From Blastocladiella emersonii ATCC 22665 (taxonomy: Eukaryota > Blastocladiomycota > Blastocladiomycetes > Blastocladiales > Blastocladiaceae), in assembly GCA_025594325.1 (NCBI GenBank), contig JANHCV010000001.1, positions 3,410,001 to 3,474,000 of the forward strand: a DNA stretch of 64,000 nucleotides, given 5' to 3'. Positions 1 to 10,253 of the stretch are shown here, in pieces. The notes beneath the pieces are model-generated. The model saw only the letters and a list, made by a program, of their open reading frames with translations. It was not told where the DNA came from and made no database searches. Position 1 is the stretch's first letter. Each line of letters begins with the position of its first letter. The position numbers were made by a program, and so were the translations under genes.

Positions 1-3000
1 AGGAGCTCAAAACTCTCGCCAAGTACATTCACTCGCCCGACCGCCGGATCCGCGCAAAGTACGCGATCGTCGCTTGGATATCCGAGCGTCGCCAGCTGAC
101 ATGTCGCGCTACTGCCTTCTAGGGCCCTCGAGCTCGCAACCAACTTTGCCTTCAACGAGTCGTACATGACGCATCTGATGGAGCTCGTTACTGGCGACTC
201 TGGCTCGCCCGCCGAGCGCCGCATGGCCATCTCCATCATCGAGGCACTCGCCCGTCAGGGTACGCTCTTGTGCTACACGGAGCAACCTCGCGAGGCTAAC
301 CCCTGCCCTGCGACGCGCTTGTAGAGTCCAACCGGCAACGCCTCATGAGCGCCGACGTCATGGAGGCCCTATGCGGCGTCTTCGTATCCGCGCGATCCTC
401 GTTTCTCCGCGAGACGGCCGCGCGGACGCTTTTTCATCTCGTGCGCGACGAGAGTACGTTGATTCGTAGCTCACGCGCCCTGTACGCGGTCTCACCACTT
501 TGCTGCACGCGTAGACGAGCGCCGCATGCTCCTCGCCGCCTACGGGACGCTGCCGACCATCCTGCAGATCCTGTCCAACCAGACCGAGCACTCGCACCAG
601 CTCGTCTCGCCCTGCATCCACCTGCTCCACCAAATGTCGCAGTGTTGTACGCGTCGCTGCACCGTCGATCGCGCCGAACGCGTCTCACGTTTGCCTCGCC
701 CGCACTCTGTGTAGCTCCATTGCGCGATACCCTCGTCGAGAACGATACCCATCTCGTAACCTGCCAGTTCTGGCGCGCCAACTCGGTCTACCGCCGCTTC
801 GAGACCCTCGCCTCGTACATCTTGCAGAACATTCTCGACCTCTCCACCGACGCCCAGGCCAAGCAGATCCTCCTCGAGGTCACCCCCTTCGGCATCCCCT
901 CGCTCGCGTGCGCGCTCCTGCGCGGCAGCGTCGGCCATGAGCGCGCGCTCAAGCTCATCTACCACATGGCCAAGCACCGTACGTTTATTGCCTTTCGGGA
1001 TGCCGGCTCCGCACTGACCCGCTTCTCCTCCGTAGACGTCTTTGTGGACGAGCTAGTCAAGCGCTCGTACATTGCCAACACCATCGTCGGCCTCATCCCC
1101 AAGGACAGCTACGTCAACGCGCACATGGCGCTCGTTTGCCTTCACGTTCTCAGCGAGGCTTCTGGTACGGTTTTCATCTCGATTCGCGAGCAATCCTGGA
1201 TCCATCTCACACGTTCGGTACTCCGTGTAGAGGAGGTCGCCCGCGAGCTCGTCGACACCGACATCATCAAGTCGCTGCAGACGTGCATCGGTTATGGCAG
1301 CCTGACGCTCAAGGTCTCGGGCATCAAGGTGCTCCGCCAGCTGCTAATCCACGGCCTCCCCGTCGCGCAGGTCGAGGCGAGCACCATCATGCCACACGTG
1401 TACAAGCTCGTCGTCACCGAGGAGCCCGCCGCCAAGTTGCTGTGGACGCTCGTCGAGCTCGACGAGGAGCGCCGCGCGATCCAGTTCGCCGCCATGGCCA
1501 AGACGGGCAAGGCGCCCGCGACCGGCCTCATGAGCGACGACAAGGTGCTCGACGCGTCCATCAAGATGATCAACGCCACCGAGTCGGCCATCGCGGGCAT
1601 CGGTTTCGACATCATCAAGTGCGCGCTCGTCCGCCACCCGGCCAGCGTCAAGCTGCTCGTCGAGCGCGGTCTCTTCGACTCGCTGCGCAAGTGCATCCTG
1701 CAGAACCCGAGCTTCGAAACGGTCCGCCTGGCCGCCACCGCGGTGCGCGCGCTGCTCAAGCTCGACCTCGTCACCCTCGAGACGGTCCACACGTCAATTG
1801 CGCAGGTGCTGCTGCACAACCTCCAGATCCGCATCCCCGAGGCCCGCGACCTGCTGCAGAAGCTACACGCCCAGCAGGCCGACGGCGGCGCCAACGCGGT
1901 CCAGCTGCTCTCGTTCGTCGAGTCGCACAAGAAACTGCGCGCGCTCCTGTTCACGCTCGAGGTGTGCATCGAGCACCCCGACCTCTACGCGCTCCTCGCC
2001 GCGCGCCACTCGTTCGAGCTCGAGATGATCGCCAAGCACGCGCTCTGGTTCGTCAGCACCCTGCACCTCGACCCGAATCACAAGATGTACGCGCCGCGCG
2101 CGACGCCCAAACTGGTCGAGCGCATCGCTAAGCTGCTCAAGGCCAAGACGGCGCCCGCGGACCCGCCGGCGAGCGGCACCCCGCCGTGCTCGGAGCCGCA
2201 GCTGCTCGACGCGTGGTTCGGGCTCGTTGGCAGCATGGCGCGGCTCGTCGCGGCCATGTTCAAGCACGGTATGTCGACTTCGCCTTGCAGTGTTCCGGCG
2301 TACCGACTCACGTTGCCTACTCATAGACGCCCTGCGCAAAGTGCTGCTCAAGCAGGAGATGATCGGCCGTCTCGCCCTCGCGTACCACTGCGCCTCGTCC
2401 AAGTTCCTGCTGCAGATCATGGTCATGCTCGCGCTGCGCATCGACCCCGCCGAGCTGTGGCGGGACCACGCCGACGCGCTGCAGCTCTTCCTCCACGACC
2501 GCCACCGCGCCGGCCGCGATAGTTCCGCAGAACCGATCATGGACGCGCTCGTTCTCCACCTCGCAGCATCCTCGGCGGACTCGCCATCTCGGCCGCTCCT
2601 TGTCGAACCCGCTCGGTCCCTCGCCTGGGTCCCAACGCGCCAGTCGGCGAGCACCACGGCCATGGCGAGTCCCGACGCCGTCATGGTCATTGACTGGAAG
2701 CAGCAGTCGCTCGTCGCGTCGCACGGCGCCACGGCGAGCGGCAAGTGGGCGTGCGCGTTCTCGGTCGGCATGGTGCACTCGGTCACGGTCGGCGTCGCGA
2801 CGCGCGACTTTGACCCGGTTCCCGAGCTCGCGCACGTGTGCGGGTACGACGGCGAGAGTTTTGGGGTCGATGCGACGTGCGGGCTCAAGTTCCACGATCA
2901 GGTACGCTTTTTGGTCCTCCCGCTTCGCTATGGACGGGATTGTCGCTAACTTTGGGACTGTCTGTAGTCAAGCTCGGTCTTCACGGCCGACTGGAAGCCG

Positions 3001-3858
3001 AAGGAGCGCGTGCTGTGCCTGCTCGACCTCGACGAGGGCACGCTCGCGTTCCGCACACCCGACGGCGACACCGCGACGGCCTTTACGGACCTCGACTGCA
3101 CCAAGACGTGGTTCCCGGCCGTCTCGACCAACAACAACCTCATCATCGCCGACTTTGACCCCGTGAACCTCCCCGCGGGGTTCAAGTCGTTTGCTGCTGG
3201 TGTGCGCGAGGGCCACCTACAGCCGCTTGACGTCGACGCCCCAACCGCGTCGCCGCTCCCGACCCCGCTCGCCGTCGCGCCATCCGCGCACCCCGCGCCG
3301 TTCGGTGGGGACCTGTACTACGAGGTCGCGGCCGTCGTGGCAGATAACGAGTCGCCCGCGCGCCTCGGGTGGCGGATCTCGGACACGTCGTACCTCCTGT
3401 GGCAGCACGCGGGCGAGTACGAGGCCCTGCACCTCGCGTCGTCGTGCAACGCCACCGTGTCGACGGCCGAGCTCGCCAAGCTCGTCGACGCGTCCATGCC
3501 CGCCGAGCTCCCTACCACCCTCGACGGCGTTTCCGCTTCGGTACTGTGGGCGCGCCACGCGCCGCGCGCAGCAGCACCGCGCGCGGTCCGGCTTGGGCTC
3601 GGGTACTCGCGCGCCGCGGACACGGTTTCGCTGTACTCGTACGACACTGCCACCGCCACGATCGAGGTCGCGTCGTGCGCCAGCGTCGGACTCGCCGAGT
3701 CGCTCCGCGCGCCGGCGCCCGTCGTCGCCGAGTTCGCGTCGCCGTCGCTCATCCTTGACGCGGACCGGTTCGCGCTCGCCAAGGTCAGCCCCGCGACGCT
3801 CGCTAGCGCGTACCAGCTGGTGCCCGACGGGTACGAGCACGGCAAGGCCGACGAGTGA
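1..3858 (+). CDS. HEAT/ARM-repeat protein with SPRY domain, 5' partial
   Basis: The gene runs in from the left edge, so its N-terminus is missing. Nine exons join in phase (1-58, 123-259, 325-453, 515-646, 715-978, 1036-1164, 1231-2268, 2327-2901, 2968-3858) and give at least 1,116 residues. Roughly the first 700 visible residues are Leu/Ala-rich helical repeats of HEAT or armadillo type. Around residues 750-895 there is a B30.2/SPRY-like domain, seen in the blocks GKWACAFSVGM, ESFGVDAT, VLCLLDLDEGTLAF and TWFPAVS, which match the usual SPRY order. Both modules are protein-interaction folds, so a scaffold or substrate-recognition role is likely, but I cannot name the family. The stop is at 3856-3858, 60 bp before the convergent transcription factor ends. 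Domain calls are by eye. Confidence 0.8.
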
Positions 3859-3917
3859 TGACCGATTTTTGATGCATGATTTTGCGGGATGGCCAATGTA
3901 TTCCTATCACTTCTAGT

Positions 3918-6248
3918 CTAGCTCATGTACGATGAAGTGAACTGCGCCGTCGCTGGGTCAGGATCGCTGTTGAAGCGGCCGAGCATTGAGGCGGGAAGGC
4001 CGAGAAAATCGAGCCCCTCGAAGCTTGCTAGCCCGTGGCCATGGACAACGACAGGCTCAGCACGAGCGGTGGCCACAGCGTGAAGCCGCCCGATCCCTGT
4101 CCGAACGATCTCGAGGTCCGCGGCCACCGTCCAAAAGTCGCGCCGCTTGCGCGCCAGCGCCGACTCGAGCCATCTCACGACCTCGCTCACGTCCGGGTAC
4201 GCGGCCAGCGCGCCCCCGCCCTCACAATCACCCGCCGCACGCGTCGCCGGGCGGCACGCACACACGGGCGTCCAGCGTCCAACGTGTCCCGCATCAATAA
4301 GCGCGCCGGCCATCTCAGCCGCAACGCGCAACAAGCTCGACGTTGGTTGCGACGTGTAATCGGGCGCGACAGCGAGGACCGTGTGGATCATGCACCACCG
4401 CTCGCGCGGGCACGGCTCGATGTACATGGCCGCGTTGATGAAGATCAGGTTCGCGAACAGCCACCACTCGGCGGCCTCGGGCGACAGCGTGGCGAGGACG
4501 TGCGCGGCGCGGGACGCGTCGGGACCGGGCATCGCGTAGTCGCCGGCCGCCGACGCGCGCCATGCGTGCGCGGCGCGGTGCAGGGACGCGAGCGACTCGG
4601 CGGACGTGGGGGGACCGAGTGCCGTGACGGTAGCCACGGCGTGGTGCCGCGCGCGCCACTCAGTGCGGATCCACAGCTCGACGCGCGACATGAGCATGAC
4701 GTCGCCGAGCAGGGTCGCGTAGAGCTTGGTCCCGGCGAGCAACAAACCGGGCGGGTCAGCGAACCGCGGCTGCGGCGGAAGCACGTCAACGGCCTCGAGC
4801 GAGAGCAGCGGCGTCGCGCACACGGGCCCGGCCGAGTTTACACACGCGCCGATGCGGTCGAGAAGGTACGCGGACCAAAACAGCCGCGAGAAGGTCTCGG
4901 AGACCGCGCTCGCTGGATCGTGGTTGTTGGCGAGCCCCGTCAGGGGCTGCGCGGCCATCTCCACGTACATGCGGCCGGTCGCCATGTCGTTGATGAGGTA
5001 GCTCACGACGGCGAGCATCGTCAGCGTCGCGGACTCGTGGATCCCGGGCATGGCCATGGTCCCGATCTGCGGCATGACGAGCGCGTGAGCCGAAGCCGCC
5101 AGACGATCGGTCGGGAGAGCGTCGGACGACCGCGACGCGAGCAGGTGAAGCGAGCCAAGCGCGAGGACAGCATGGACGAGGTGTCGTGGGATACGGCCGA
5201 CGGCGAGATCGGCGCGGAACTCGGCCTCGGTGAAGACGGGAATGAGCGCGTAGAACCCGGAGAAGAAGGCGCACAGGTGCGCCTCGATCTGGTCCGTGGC
5301 CAGCGTCGCGAGGTCGATGACAGGTTGCTGCAGCGTCGTCGGCGACGCGGACCGTGGCCGCGTGTTCAGTCCGAGGTCTTGGCCAGGGAAGGCGTACGGC
5401 CGTCCAGTCGTTGAAGGAGGGTCGAAGCCGAGAGAAGCGGGCGCCGACTGCCGGCGGACCGAAGACTGTTGGTTGAAGCGGCCGAAGTGAAGAAGACCGG
5501 TCTCCTCGAGTACGTGAGGCGATGAGCGAGGCGGCGATGGAGGAGGGGGCAGCGATGCGGCCGGCGGCGAGACGATCTCGATGGGATAGCACACAAGCGT
5601 TCCAGCACGAGGTAGTAGTTGGTGTGTCGTAGTCGACAAGGCGGTCGGCGGTCGGCGGTCGGCGGGTATGCAAGATCAACTGGCGTTGAGGTAGCGCCGA
5701 GCTGAAAGTCAGAACCAAGCACAGGTTGCTGGATCGCCAGTAGGGGAGCCGACGAGTCAGTGTGAAGGACATGGTCAGGTTGATGTGCTGGACGAGTTTG
5801 AGGCGGAGGCAGAATCGGAGGTAGCCGATGTGTCGCCGCGGGCAGCACCGCGGGATTCCATCTTAAGTACGCGGCCGTGTAGGTCAGCAGGCGCTTTTTA
5901 GGGCCCCTCTTCTTCTCGGCGACGTAGAAGCACTCCTCTCCAAGTGATGCACAACTAGACAGTCCGCGTTGGCCGCGTTGGTTAGTATGAGTACGGGATC
6001 GCGGGTCCCATCACGCGTTCCATCAAGCACCGCGAACACGGTTGCTGGCCGTCGCACCGCTTCCTGCGCCGCTGGCAGCCCTGGCACGACTTTGACAGGC
6101 GGCCATGGACGGCATCTAGAGCCGGCGCTGACGGAAGATGGGTAGCTAGCTGTAGCGTCGCTGGTTGCGGAAGGTGGCGCGTCCCTGCTGGCCGCTGCGC
6201 GTGAGCTGGCAGAGCGGGAGCGATAGGGACGAGCGGAATTCGGTTCAT
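3918..6248 (-). CDS. Zn(II)2Cys6 fungal transcription factor
   Basis: Exon 1 (6248-6031) carries the start of a binuclear zinc cluster, SCQGCQRRRKRC followed by PCSRC. Splicing to an acceptor at 5955-5957 joins it to ASLGEEC, giving C-x2-C-x6-C-x5-C-x2-C-x6-C and then a basic KKRGPKKR stretch. The exon starting at 5954 stays open to about 5,700. The main exon, read in a different frame from about 5,640 down to 3918, holds the fungal transcription-factor middle homology region (for example LIPVFTEAEF and a Trp/Tyr-rich helical segment). At least one more intron must lie between about 5,800 and 5,400; I could not choose its ends. The family consists of nuclear DNA-binding regulators, often of metabolism. 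The target is unknown. The start at 6248 is the nearest in-frame ATG before the cluster. Confidence 0.82.
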
Positions 6249-6710
6249 GAGGATGCACACCGTCCACGGCCACGGTCTGGTGGCGGGGCACACGCCGGCT
6301 TTGTATCCGCGACCCGCACGCCCCAATGGCCACGGTGACCCGCCCCATCGACCACGGGCTCCGTCGCCCTCCGACCCGTCGTCAAGCGGAACAACACCCT
6401 GGCCATCGAGGCGGGAAGACTGGGATTGGACGGCCTGCGAACCCGAAACGTGTACTCTCGCGCGCTGGTCAAGCTACACTTTGCGCGAGGATCACGGCCG
6501 CGTGGCATCGGGCGGCCGGCACACGTTTCACGCACATGTGCGCGTCCGACGGGCAGTTGAATCGGCTGATCAAGGGTACGACGTTGACGAGCACCAGGGG
6601 AATCGGGCGAACACTTTGGACCGCTCGCGTCAGGTCGGCTGTACAGCGCTGTCACTTTTACACACGCGTATATGAAAGCTCGGAAGCTTCGGCCCGCGAA
6701 AGCGCGAGCG
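6249..6710. other. Intergenic stretch upstream of transcription factor
   Basis: This interval lies between the transcription-factor start and the left terminal inverted repeat of the transposon. It presumably holds the promoter of the minus-strand regulator. I see no conserved gene, RNA or repeat in it. Confidence 0.5.
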
Positions 6711-6932
6711 TACAGTCGTTTCCACTCAGAAATGAACAGGCTGGCTGAGTGGCTGCGTTTCGGTCCCCGGATGCGCCTCGGTTGAGCTTTTTTTCGCTCG
6801 CTCGCGCGCTCGAAACGGTCCCCGGTTGCGCTTTTTCGCTGCCCTCTCGCGGCCTCGGCCCGCGGAGCCCCCCGCAACGCATCACGTGCGCTCACACCAC
6901 GCAACCGACGCGTCTCGGGACGCGCTCTTGCA
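6711..6932 (+). repeat. Left terminal inverted repeat of outer transposon
   Basis: The 222-bp repeat matches 9813-10034 in inverted orientation. Identity stops at 6933 (A against G in the mirror) and at 6710. Confidence 0.9.
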
Positions 6933-6943
6933 ACGGACACGCA

Positions 6944-6951
6944 CGCGTGAG
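6944..6951. repeat. Target-site duplication, left copy
   Basis: CGCGTGAG occurs here and again at 8892-8899, immediately outside the two ends of the nested element. Confidence 0.75.
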
Positions 6952-7045
6952 GGCGATTCCTATTCTGCCCCCCAGCCGGTTATCCTGCCCCCCGCGGCTA
7001 TTCTGCCCCCTCGGCTATTCTGCCCCCAAGCCACGGTCACATGAT
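6952..7045 (+). repeat. Left inverted repeat of nested MULE
   Basis: Four tandem TATTCTGCCCCCC-type units are followed by GGTCACATGAT. The stretch pairs with 8798-8891 in inverted orientation with several mismatches, so these ends are older or less constrained than the outer repeats. Confidence 0.75.
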
Positions 7046-7264
7046 ATCGCGACGCGTCGATTTCCCGCGGCCGGCCGCCGTTATCGCGGCCCCGTCGACT
7101 TGTACTGACTCCGCAAAAAATCACACATAAAAAAGAGTTCATGCAACGTGATGAAAAATGCTGAATGAAAAGCTCACGCGAAGCGATGTCGCTGCCAAAT
7201 GAAAAACAGAAGCGTATTTATTCAACGGGTCGACAGGCTCAACATTTCTTGCTCTTATCCAACT

Positions 7265-8627
7265 CTAGTGCCTCTTTTTGAGCAGCTCCTGGAGCGCGCG
7301 CGCGCCGGACGTCATGGGCGCGTTCGCGATTGCCGCGGGCGTGGTCGTGGTGGTCGCCGTGGCGGTCGCGGCGGTCGAGCGCGCGGCAGTCGTTGACGAC
7401 AAGGTCGCGAGCTCCACAGTCGTGACCGCGGTTCTCAAATCAGTTGCGTTTGTTGACTCGACTGTACCGCGCCGTGCGCGCTTGCGCGCGGGGCCCGAGT
7501 TCGCCTTGGCGGAGCTCTTCCGCTTCGCTACACGCCAGATGGTGAGATCCGAACGTCCTTCAAACGCGGCGACCAATCGTACCTTGCGTTGCAAAGTCTT
7601 TTGGGCAACTTGCGGGACGAGGAGGAGATTTCGGCGGCCGGCCGCGGTTGCTCCCGTACTTTCTGGGCGGGTTGCGGACGTCAGGAAGGCTGTCCGCTCG
7701 TCCTTGCACCGGCTGCCGCGCCGCGGGAGCCTTGCCCTTCCCTGCAGCTGGGCCAGGCTCCTCGTCGTCGTCCGGCGGGAGCTCGCCGTCGTACTCGTCC
7801 TTGTCAAGCACAAGGACGTCTGCGTCGGCCGCGTCGAGATCCTCCTCGACAGCTCTGGGCGTAGTCGGCCGCATGTGCTCGCGGATCAGCTGCCCGAAAT
7901 CCGGACCTACAGGCTCGGGCGGCAGCACTTCGCCGCCGTTGCTGTTCTTGCCCAGACTGCCGTGTTCGCTAGGAAAAATGAAGTCGCGGTCGACCAGGCT
8001 CTTGCCCTTGGCCATGAGGTAGGCGTCATCAATCATGCTGAGCGTGAACCACACGTCCCCGGCGTGATACATCACGGCGAACGCGTGATCGCATGGATGT
8101 GTCACGCCGACGCGACACGAGCAGAGAATCGCGCCGTCGTTGAAGACAATGAGGTAGTACAGCTCGCGCGACGACCGCCGAAGGCCCACCCGCCATACCG
8201 ATCGGGCGCACTCGTTGTTGGCGAGCTCGCGGAACTGGTCGTACGGCATTTCCGCGAGATCGCGCTCCTGCAGCCGCACTGGAGTGCAGTTGTGCACGTT
8301 TTGCAGACTACTTAAGAGCGCGTTAGCGACGTTTGGAGTGCAGTTTTGCGCGATTGCCCTGGCAATGGCGCGTAGGTCCGCATTGAGGTCGCTGAACGAG
8401 CGACCCAAATTATTGCGGTACACGGCCTCCATCTTGTTGGCCTGATCCGCTTCGCGAACGAGCTCGCGGCCGACCGCACTGTCGACCCCCATCAAGCGAG
8501 TGTTGGTGTCGAGGCCGAACCGCTTGAGGAGGCCGTTCATGCCCTCGACATGCTGGTCTCCTTGATCGGCCGCGCTCAGTGTTTGTCCGATCTGCTTTGA
8601 CGCGACGCGTGGTGAGCGACGCGTCAA
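7265..8627 (-). pseudogene. MULE transposase C-terminal fragment with SWIM zinc finger
   Basis: An open frame from 8627 to 7560 (355 codons) contains CSCRVGVTHPCDH, a CxCx(n)CxH SWIM motif typical of the C-terminal half of Mutator-like transposases. Upstream of it, VEGMNGLLKRFG resembles the segment that follows the catalytic core. The DDE core expected some 300-400 residues earlier is missing, because the element end lies only about 260 bp upstream. A second frame ending at 7265 (TLQRKVRLVAAFEGRSDL and a basic KRKSSAKANSG tail) looks like a natural C-terminus shifted by a frameshift or a lost intron. The fragment is therefore a relic. The first ATG need not be a real start. Confidence 0.75.
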
Positions 8628-8797
8628 GACGGTCGCGCCGACGGCACTAGGAATCCGCGTAATAATTTTTTTTTGGTTGGAAATTTCACGCGGGAAGCGG
8701 TCACCTTTTTTTTTCGGTGCGTGCAGCGTGCCACATTTTTTCGAGGGAGTTGGTTGTGGTGCGCGGAGTTGAGCTGGGTCATTTCACGCGTTTTTTT

Positions 8798-8891
8798 ATC
8801 ATGTGACCGCGTCTGGACGGCAGAATAACCTGGGGGGCAGAATAGCCGAGGGGGGCAGAATAACCGACTGGGGGGCAGAATAACCGCCTCC
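8798..8891 (-). repeat. Right inverted repeat of nested MULE
   Basis: Four GGGGGGCAGAATAACC-like units stand here in inverted orientation to 6952-7045. Such subterminal repeats are common transposase-binding sites, although binding here is inferred. Confidence 0.75.
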
Positions 8892-8899
8892 CGCGTGAG
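8892..8899. repeat. Target-site duplication, right copy
   Basis: Direct repeat of 6944-6951. Eight bases fits the 8-11 bp duplications made by Mutator-like transposases. Confidence 0.75.
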
Positions 8900-9812
8900 C
8901 AGGTGCGCGACGCGCTAACGCGAGACCGGGGGTGCCTGTCGTCGAGTGGATGCTGGCGCAACGGGAGTGTAGATCTCAATGAATGTATAAGTCATGCACT
9001 TGCACGTTTGACGCGAGCGCGTATCCCACGACGTGCCATGGTCGCAGTCGTGGTGGCCTTGCGTCTCGAACGCGTGGTGCACACCGCGCGCGGATTCTGT
9101 CAGGCGCGCCACTGTTGCAGACGCGGTGCCCTTGCGTCTCAAGCGCGTAGAATGTCCATCGTCGCAGCAGCAGTGGCAGCACGGCGGCCAGCAGTTCCCC
9201 AACATGCCGTTGCAGCGGGACAACGGCCAGCTGTACGGCGGCGCCTCGCGCTTGCAGCAGCAGTATCACCACGGCGGTCAGTAATTAGGCGGCACGCAAC
9301 ACGGCAGGCGGCGGTCAGTCGTTTGGCGGCACGGAACACGGCAGGCTGCAGTTCAACGGCCAGCAATGCATGAGCGCGTTGACGCGGCGGCAAAGCGATC
9401 AGTACTACGGCTGCCAGTGGCACGGCAGTGGGCCACTCGTAAAGCAACCGTAGCAGCAGCACCAGCAGTACGGTGGTCTTCTCGGGCGGCGGCAGCAATA
9501 GCACGGTGCTCATGAGCAGCAGTTTGACAGTTTCGTCGTCACAGCAACGCCGCGACGACGACAAGGCCGCGCCGCCCGACCAGGGCACGCAGGACCTCGC
9601 CACGCACCCCTCCACAACTCCTGCCTTCTCCCCCTTACCTCTCTTACCTCCCTTGATTTCGCTCCTCGTGTTCCCGCTGTTCCGCTCTTTTGCCATACAA
9701 CTGTTTCCTCCCAGTGAATGCGGAAAGCGGCGAGTTTGTGATCGTCATATCCATGTGCATTCTGTCCAAGTCTTCCGTGATCGCTGTTTCGCTGGCAATG
9801 ATCCCTCACAGC
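8900..9812 (+). other. Decayed Gln/Gly-rich remnant inside outer transposon
   Basis: Between the nested element and the right terminal repeat, the plus strand shows broken Gln-, Gly- and His-rich reading (pieces such as QQQWQHGGQQFPN near 9150-9290 and QQYGGLL near 9450) split by stops and frame changes. It may be what is left of a cargo or accessory protein of the outer element. No domain is recognisable. Confidence 0.35.
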
Positions 9813-10034
9813 TGCAAGAGCGCGTCCCGAGACGCGTCGGTTGCGTGGTGTGAGCGCACGTGATGCGTTGCGGGGGGCTCCGCGGGCCGAGGCCGCGAGA
9901 GGGCAGCGAAAAAGCGCAACCGGGGACCGTTTCGAGCGCGCGAGCGAGCGAAAAAAAGCTCAACCGAGGCGCATCCGGGGACCGAAACGCAGCCACTCAG
10001 CCAGCCTGTTCATTTCTGAGTGGAAACGACTGTA
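9813..10034 (-). repeat. Right terminal inverted repeat of outer transposon
   Basis: Inverted partner of 6711-6932. Near-perfect identity suggests recent mobility or recent gene conversion. Confidence 0.9.
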
Positions 10035-10253
10035 GCAACGATCTGATGCATCCATCTCATCGGGGCGGAGGAACCCGTTCATGAGTCGGCTAGTGAGCGG
10101 GGGAGGACGTGCCGCTTTCGCGGCGGTGTGGCGCAGCGCGTGGCGACGTCACTGATCGTCGCGCTGATCTCAACCCACGGTCCCCCCGACGAAACTGTGC
10201 GGACCAAAACCAGTGCTATTCTCCTCGACTACGCGGAACCTTGCGCCAGACCA

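Larger units (their letters stand above)
6952..8891 (-). mobile_element. Nested Mutator-like element (MULE), truncated
   Basis: This 1,940-bp element is flanked by an 8-bp direct repeat, CGCGTGAG (6944-6951 and 8892-8899), the size expected for Mutator-like transposition. Its ends are imperfect inverted repeats of about 94 bp. Each is built from four copies of a GGGGGGCAGAATAACC-type unit and then a GTCACATGAT block. Inside, on the minus strand, is the C-terminal part of a MULE transposase with a SWIM zinc motif. The catalytic DDE half is absent, so it cannot move by itself. It sits inside the outer transposon and is therefore the younger insertion. Confidence 0.82.
6711..10034. mobile_element. 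Outer DNA transposon with 222-bp terminal inverted repeats
   Basis: The two ends are inverted copies of each other over 222 bp (6711-6932 and 9813-10034), with no mismatch in the parts I compared. The outermost bases read TA followed by CAGTCG on both sides, which would fit a TA target duplication, but I found no longer duplication. A second element is inserted 19 bp inside the left repeat. Without it, the outer element would be about 1.4 kb. The remaining internal sequence (8900-9812) holds only a decayed Gln/Gly-rich frame and no transposase, so the element is non-autonomous. The superfamily is unknown; long repeats suggest Mutator-like, while the TA flank suggests Tc1/mariner. It separates the transcription factor from YRB2. 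Confidence 0.8.

Noticed and set aside
7560-8627. Functional transposase gene
   Set aside because: Only the SWIM half is present; the catalytic core is missing and the C-terminus is split between frames.
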